Assembly: GCA_964397565.1 (NCBI GenBank)
Contig: CAYNJC010000008.1
Coordinates: 1-64,000, forward strand
From: JAPLST01 sp964397565
Lineage (GTDB): Bacteria > Auribacterota > UBA3054 > JAPLST01
Direction: 5' to 3'
DNA: 64,000 nt
How positions within the stretch are numbered: position 1 is the first letter of the stretch; every line of letters starts with the position of its first letter. The notes below the pieces were generated by a model. That model did not search any database. It was not told where the DNA came from and saw only the letters and a program-made list of their open reading frames with translations. Both the position numbers and the translations under genes were made by a program. Positions 60,610 through 64,000 of the stretch are shown here, in pieces.

Positions 60610-61851
60610 ATGAAAAATCTGCGGCTGTTTGTTGGTCTGTTCTTGTTGTTTGCCTGCGCGGGCGCGCTGCGGGCGTTTGCCACGCCGCCGATGGTCACCA
60701 ACGTGACCGCGCACCAGCGTGCCGATGCGTCAGGGCTGGTTGACATCACTTACGACCTTTTTGATGCTCAGGGTGGGACGCAGACCGTCTATGTGGCGGT
60801 CTCGACCAACTCCGGCGGGCGCTACGATGTCGGCGCCACAAGTTTCTCCGGCGCTGTCGGCGCCGGCGTCACCCCTGGCGCGGCCAAGCATATTGTGTGG
60901 GATGCGATTGCCGACTTGCCAATGGTCAGTTCGACCACCGTGCGTGTGAAAGTGACGGCCGACGACAGTGTGTATACCGACCTGTTTTGCATTGTTGATG
61001 TCGCCGCGGGGCCTGCCGCGTACAGTTACCCGGTTATTTTCAGCTCCGTGGCGCCGCCGCTGAATGATGAGTATAAGACGACCAAGATCGTGCTGGGCAG
61101 GATCGCCGCCGGCACCTTCGCCATGGGCTCGCCCACGAACGAGCTTGGCCGCGACAGCGACGAGACGCGCCACACGGTGACGCTCTCCTGCGGCTATTAT
61201 CTGGGTTTGTATGAAATCACGCAGGCACAGTACTCGAATGTGATGGGCGCCAATCCGAGTTTCAATGTCAAGGGCGCGCAGAGCGCGACACGGCCGGCGG
61301 AAATGGTGTCGTGGACCGCGGCGCGTGGCGGCATATGGCCGGGCGGTGCGCCGGACGGCGCCGCGTTCATGGGCCGGCTACGCACCAAAACCAACCGCGC
61401 CTTCGACCTGCCCAGCGAGGCGCAGTGGGAGTATGCCTGCCGCGCGGGCACGACCAACGCACTCAATAACAACACCAACCTGACCAACACCTATCGCGAT
61501 GGCAACATGGATCTGCTGGGCCGCTATTACTGCAATGGCGGCGGCACCTATGTCGCCGACCCCACCAACGGCGCGGATGCTGCGGTCGGCTCGTACCAGC
61601 CCAACAGTGCCGGTCTGTACGATATGCACGGGAACGTGAACGAATGGTGCCTTGATCTGTACGGCGCCTACGGCGGGAATGCGACAGATCCGGCGGGCGC
61701 GGACGCGGGCACGAACACGTACCGCGTGATCCGCGGCGGCAGCTGGTGTTTTGCTGCAGGCGAATGCCGCTCCGCCGCACGCCGGTATTACAGCCAGGAC
61801 TATACCCAGGACGATTATGGCTTCCGGCTTTGTCTGCCGGTACGTCCGTGA
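60610..61851 (+). CDS. Secreted SUMF1/FGE-sulfatase-domain protein
   Basis: The 413-aa protein has a signal peptide (MKNLRLFVGLFLLFACAGAL), an Ig-like domain (MVTNVTAHQRADASGLVDIT) and a C-terminal FGE-like domain: AAGTFAMGSPTNELGRDSDE, YEITQAQYSNVMG, DLPSEAQWEYACRAGT, GLYDMHGNVNEWCLD, RVIRGGSWCFAAGEC. Formylglycine-generating enzymes activate sulfatases. Here two Cys (CFAAGEC, C-x5-C) are near, but not exactly at, the C-x4-C spacing of the human enzyme, so catalysis is uncertain. No sulfatase is nearby. Confidence 0.82.
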   Translation: MKNLRLFVGLFLLFACAGALRAFATPPMVTNVTAHQRADASGLVDITYDLFDAQGGTQTVYVAVSTNSGGRYDVGATSFSGAVGAGVTPGAAKHIVWDAIADLPMVSSTTVRVKVTADDSVYTDLFCIVDVAAGPAAYSYPVIFSSVAPPLNDEYKTTKIVLGRIAAGTFAMGSPTNELGRDSDETRHTVTLSCGYYLGLYEITQAQYSNVMGANPSFNVKGAQSATRPAEMVSWTAARGGIWPGGAPDGAAFMGRLRTKTNRAFDLPSEAQWEYACRAGTTNALNNNTNLTNTYRDGNMDLLGRYYCNGGGTYVADPTNGADAAVGSYQPNSAGLYDMHGNVNEWCLDLYGAYGGNATDPAGADAGTNTYRVIRGGSWCFAAGECRSAARRYYSQDYTQDDYGFRLCLPVRP

Positions 61852-61909
61852 CCTTCGTAACTGCAAAGATTTTAGAGACACTACACTAACACACAGGAGC
61901 ATTCCGACC

Positions 61910-63184
61910 ATGAACCCATTGCACGTATCCGCGGGCATCGCATTATGCGCCCTCGCCACCATGGCATCTGCCGCGCCGCTGCCCGCGCCCCAGGAGGCCG
62001 TGGCCGCGCAGACCACGATAGCGTCCGATGTCGTCGTGGACGACTCCTTCTTCTATCCCGGCGAAGCGCTGGCGTCGAACGAGATGCGGATTTCGTTCAT
62101 GGGCTCGTCGTTCCTGCCGCGCATCGCGCAGGCCGCCAACAGCGTGTTTGTCGAATGCGGCAACGGTGAGAGCTTTGTCTTCGACTGCGGCTCGGGCGTC
62201 ATTCTTAAATACGTCGCCATGGGCGTGGCCTACTCGCGCATGACCAAGATCTTCCTGACGCACCTGCACGCCGACCACATGAGCGACCTGATGTTCATCT
62301 ACTGCTTCGGTCCGTCGGTGGACCGCATGACCGACCAGCATGTGTGGGGTCCGACGGGGCCGGCGAGCAACGAGAGCGTGACGGCTGCCTGCGACTTCAT
62401 CCGGGCTGCGTCGAAGTGGCATACCGAGAGCTTCAGCTTCCTGTCCACGGGCCTCACCAACGGCCAGGACGCCTACAATCTTGTAGCGCACGAATGTCCC
62501 TACGAGCTGGTTGACAATCTTGTCTACAGCAACAATGGCGTGCGCATCAGCCATTTCCCGGCCGTTCACGACCGCGATGGCGCGATCAGCTTCCGGCTCG
62601 AATGGCAAGGCATCTCGATGATCTTTTCCGGCGATTCGCGGCCGAACTATTTTATGCTGAAGAACGCGGCCAACCTGGATGTGCTGGTGCATGAGCTCAC
62701 CTTGTCCCCGGAAGTCTGGGCAACCAAGAATTCCGGCCTCCATCCCGGCGACCCGGGTTACTCGAACGCAGTGGCCACGGCAAAGATGATCCAGGACTGT
62801 TCGCATACGCCGGCGCAGGCCTTCGGCTACATCTGCAACCAGCTTAAGCTCAGCAATGCCGCGCCGCGCCTCGCGGTGGCCACGCATTTCCAGAACAACG
62901 ACGACACCGTGGGCCAGGTGCTGACGGACATCCGCTCCTGGTACTCGGGCCCGGTCTTGCTTGCCACCGACCTGATCGTGCTGAACATCTCGGCGAACAA
63001 GAGTGTGCCGATACGGCAACGGCGGGCAGTGGTCTCCGATGTGGCATGGTACACGCGCAGCGCCAATTATCCCCCGGGCGAGGTGGCGCCGCCGAAGTAC
63101 ACCAACAACATGCAGCAGATCAGCGCATGGCTGCAGCAACAAATAATCCCCGAGCAGATCTACACGAATGCACCGGGTCCATGA
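61910..63184 (+). CDS. Secreted metallo-beta-lactamase-fold hydrolase
   Basis: The 424-aa protein has a signal peptide (ending ATMASA) and an MBL core: FVFDCGSG, IFLTHLHADHMSDL (HxHxDH zinc motif), FPAVHDRDGAISFRLEW, SMIFSGDSRPN (bridging Asp) and a final VATHFQNN His. This resembles arylsulfatase/ribonuclease Z-like MBL proteins. It follows the FGE-like gene by 58 bp with a CAGGAG ribosome-binding site. A link between the two is only positional. Confidence 0.82.
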   Translation: MNPLHVSAGIALCALATMASAAPLPAPQEAVAAQTTIASDVVVDDSFFYPGEALASNEMRISFMGSSFLPRIAQAANSVFVECGNGESFVFDCGSGVILKYVAMGVAYSRMTKIFLTHLHADHMSDLMFIYCFGPSVDRMTDQHVWGPTGPASNESVTAACDFIRAASKWHTESFSFLSTGLTNGQDAYNLVAHECPYELVDNLVYSNNGVRISHFPAVHDRDGAISFRLEWQGISMIFSGDSRPNYFMLKNAANLDVLVHELTLSPEVWATKNSGLHPGDPGYSNAVATAKMIQDCSHTPAQAFGYICNQLKLSNAAPRLAVATHFQNNDDTVGQVLTDIRSWYSGPVLLATDLIVLNISANKSVPIRQRRAVVSDVAWYTRSANYPPGEVAPPKYTNNMQQISAWLQQQIIPEQIYTNAPGP

Positions 63185-63619
63185 ACCCGACGTGCAGATT
63201 ATCCGTAACCATCACACACACAAGGCGCAGGTAAGCAGCGGTCATTAAGAAACCAGGCAGCATTGTGGTTGAGGATCTGCCGATGCCGGCGCCGCCGTGC
63301 GGCTATCTGCTGCTGGCCGACGGCCAGCTAAGGCAACTGCCAGTCCCGCCATCGGCGTGGATCCCGCCATCGGCGTGGATGATCAGTAACCAGTGATCAG
63401 TGATCGGTGGCGGAACCGAGGAGTGAGATCCGCGGTCCGAAGCTTGACTCAACGACTGACGACTCACGATTCACGACTCGACCGTTCACAACCTCCCAGC
63501 CTCCCAACCTCTCAACGTCTCCGCCGGACGGACCGCGGGCCGCGCCTCTTGGCTCCAACCCTGAACCCTAGAACCGCAGTGCTCTCGCAGTTTGCCGCCG
63601 TTTTTACTATACTAGTGCC
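63185..63619. repeat. Non-coding region with several short-period repeats
   Basis: No convincing gene is seen in 435 bp. An 18-bp unit CCCGCCATCGGCGTGGAT occurs twice at about 63346-63381. Heptamer-phased arrays follow: GATCAGT/AACCAGT/GATCGGT (63380-63407) and ACTGACG/ACTCACG/ATTCACG (63446-63482). Next are a CCTCCCA 8-mer array (63490-63515) and CCCTGAA units (63559-63571). A frame reading PMPAPPCGYLLLADGQL near 63281 may be a gene remnant. Confidence 0.7.
63608..63613 (+). promoter_or_regulatory. TATACT -10 box 6 nt before the start codon
   Basis: The -10 ends at 63613 and the ATG begins at 63620, predicting a leaderless mRNA. No good -35 is visible. Confidence 0.5.
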
Positions 63620-64000
63620 ATGATGAACAAAATTACACTCGGCGTGTTGGCGGGCTTGCTCGCCATTTTATTGGGCTTCTGCTATCAAGTGGCGCAACCG
63701 TTTCTGCGGCCGATCCTGCTCTCCGTCGCCATGGCGATTGCGTTCCAGCCGATCTATCGCTGGATTGGTCGCTGGCTGGGCTACTCAACCCGCGCGGCCT
63801 TTCTGACGACCGTGCTGGCGCTGGTGCTGACCTTGGTGCCGGTCGTGCTGATGGTCATGTTTGTGACACCGGAAGTGAAGGGCCTTTACAGCTCCCTCAA
63901 CAGTAAGAGCATTGAGCAAGGCGGCTGGGCGCCATATGTGTGGCAGATGCTGGAAAAGCCCTGGGCGTGGGCCTCGCACTATGTGCCCTTGCCGGAGATG
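63620..64000 (+). CDS. AI-2E family transporter/permease (PerM-like), 5' part
   Basis: At least 127 residues run off the window end. The N-terminus (ITLGVLAGLLAILLGFCYQV; FLRPILLSVAMAIAFQPIYRW; a third helix VLALVLTLVPVVLMVMFVTP) matches the PF01594 family of eight-helix permeases whose substrates include ions and AI-2-like molecules. Start at 63620 or 63623 (tandem ATG). Confidence 0.75.
   Translation, partial: MMNKITLGVLAGLLAILLGFCYQVAQPFLRPILLSVAMAIAFQPIYRWIGRWLGYSTRAAFLTTVLALVLTLVPVVLMVMFVTPEVKGLYSSLNSKSIEQGGWAPYVWQMLEKPWAWASHYVPLPEM

Noticed and set aside
1..64000. tRNA and rRNA genes
   Set aside because: No tRNA-like T-arm (GGTTCRANYCC) with matching acceptor stem, and no rRNA signature, was noticed in the intergenic regions; a tRNAscan-SE run would be decisive.

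Overview
The window is GC-rich, gene-dense chromosomal DNA from a Gram-negative bacterium. It encodes Kdo/LPS synthesis and transport (kdsA, kdsC, kdsD, an lptC/lptA-like/lptB cluster, a heptosyltransferase-like GT9 enzyme) and an Lgt-like enzyme. It also encodes RpoN, type IV pilus/type II secretion motor proteins and RNase Y. A formylglycine-enzyme-like secreted protein, a PEP-CTERM-like C-terminal tail, a bacterial XPB helicase and low-complexity intergenic repeats suggest an uncultured PVC-superphylum organism (Kiritimatiellota/Lentisphaerota/Verrucomicrobiota-like). That placement is inference: there is no rRNA here. A run of exactly 100 Ns (4971-5070) marks a scaffold gap, so this is draft or metagenomic assembly.

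Layout. 1-14400: a repeat array, then a DUF255 protein, PTS enzyme I, thiol peroxidase, ferritin, kdsA, a large MscS-type channel, an Lrp/AsnC regulator with an aminotransferase, galactokinase, uppP and exonuclease III. 14400-26400: a secreted HELGH protein, a GT9 transferase, a proteasome-like Ntn hydrolase, then on the minus strand a GT-C membrane glycosyltransferase and the run kdsD-kdsC-lptC-lptA-like(x3)-lptB, which resembles the enterobacterial kdsD-lptB order. 26450-28660: a lower-GC accessory island with a BglII-like endonuclease, an MT-A70 methyltransferase, strong hairpins (one attC-like) and a decayed toxin-antitoxin pair. 28600-34200: an alpha-galactosidase-like enzyme with a SagB-type oxidoreductase, a secreted FG-GAP-like protein and a sugar-phosphate isomerase-like protein. 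34200-40500: rpsP-trmD-rplS followed by two GspE/PilB ATPases and a GspF/PilC protein. 40700-50460: an exported unknown, lgt-like, guaB, a TPR lipoprotein, purD, rpoN, a TPR-like exported protein and a SpoU methyltransferase. 50480-54500: a three-gene XPB helicase operon. 54500-57130: a candidate 6S RNA directly upstream of rarA and the 5-formyl-THF cyclo-ligase gene. 57130-64000: rny, a bS23-like four-helix protein, aroA, an FGE-like protein, an MBL-fold hydrolase and the start of an AI-2E-family permease.

The most notable non-coding features are (i) the 6S RNA candidate, which combines a rod-like fold with neighbours known for 6S genes; (ii) many degenerate arrays with a strict 7-bp period and different consensus words, several of which extend into coding sequence; (iii) a dispersed palindromic/MITE-like family; and (iv) several promoters whose -10 box lies only 5-9 nt before the ATG, predicting leaderless mRNAs.

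No tRNA, rRNA, CRISPR array, phage, transposase or integrase gene was recognised.
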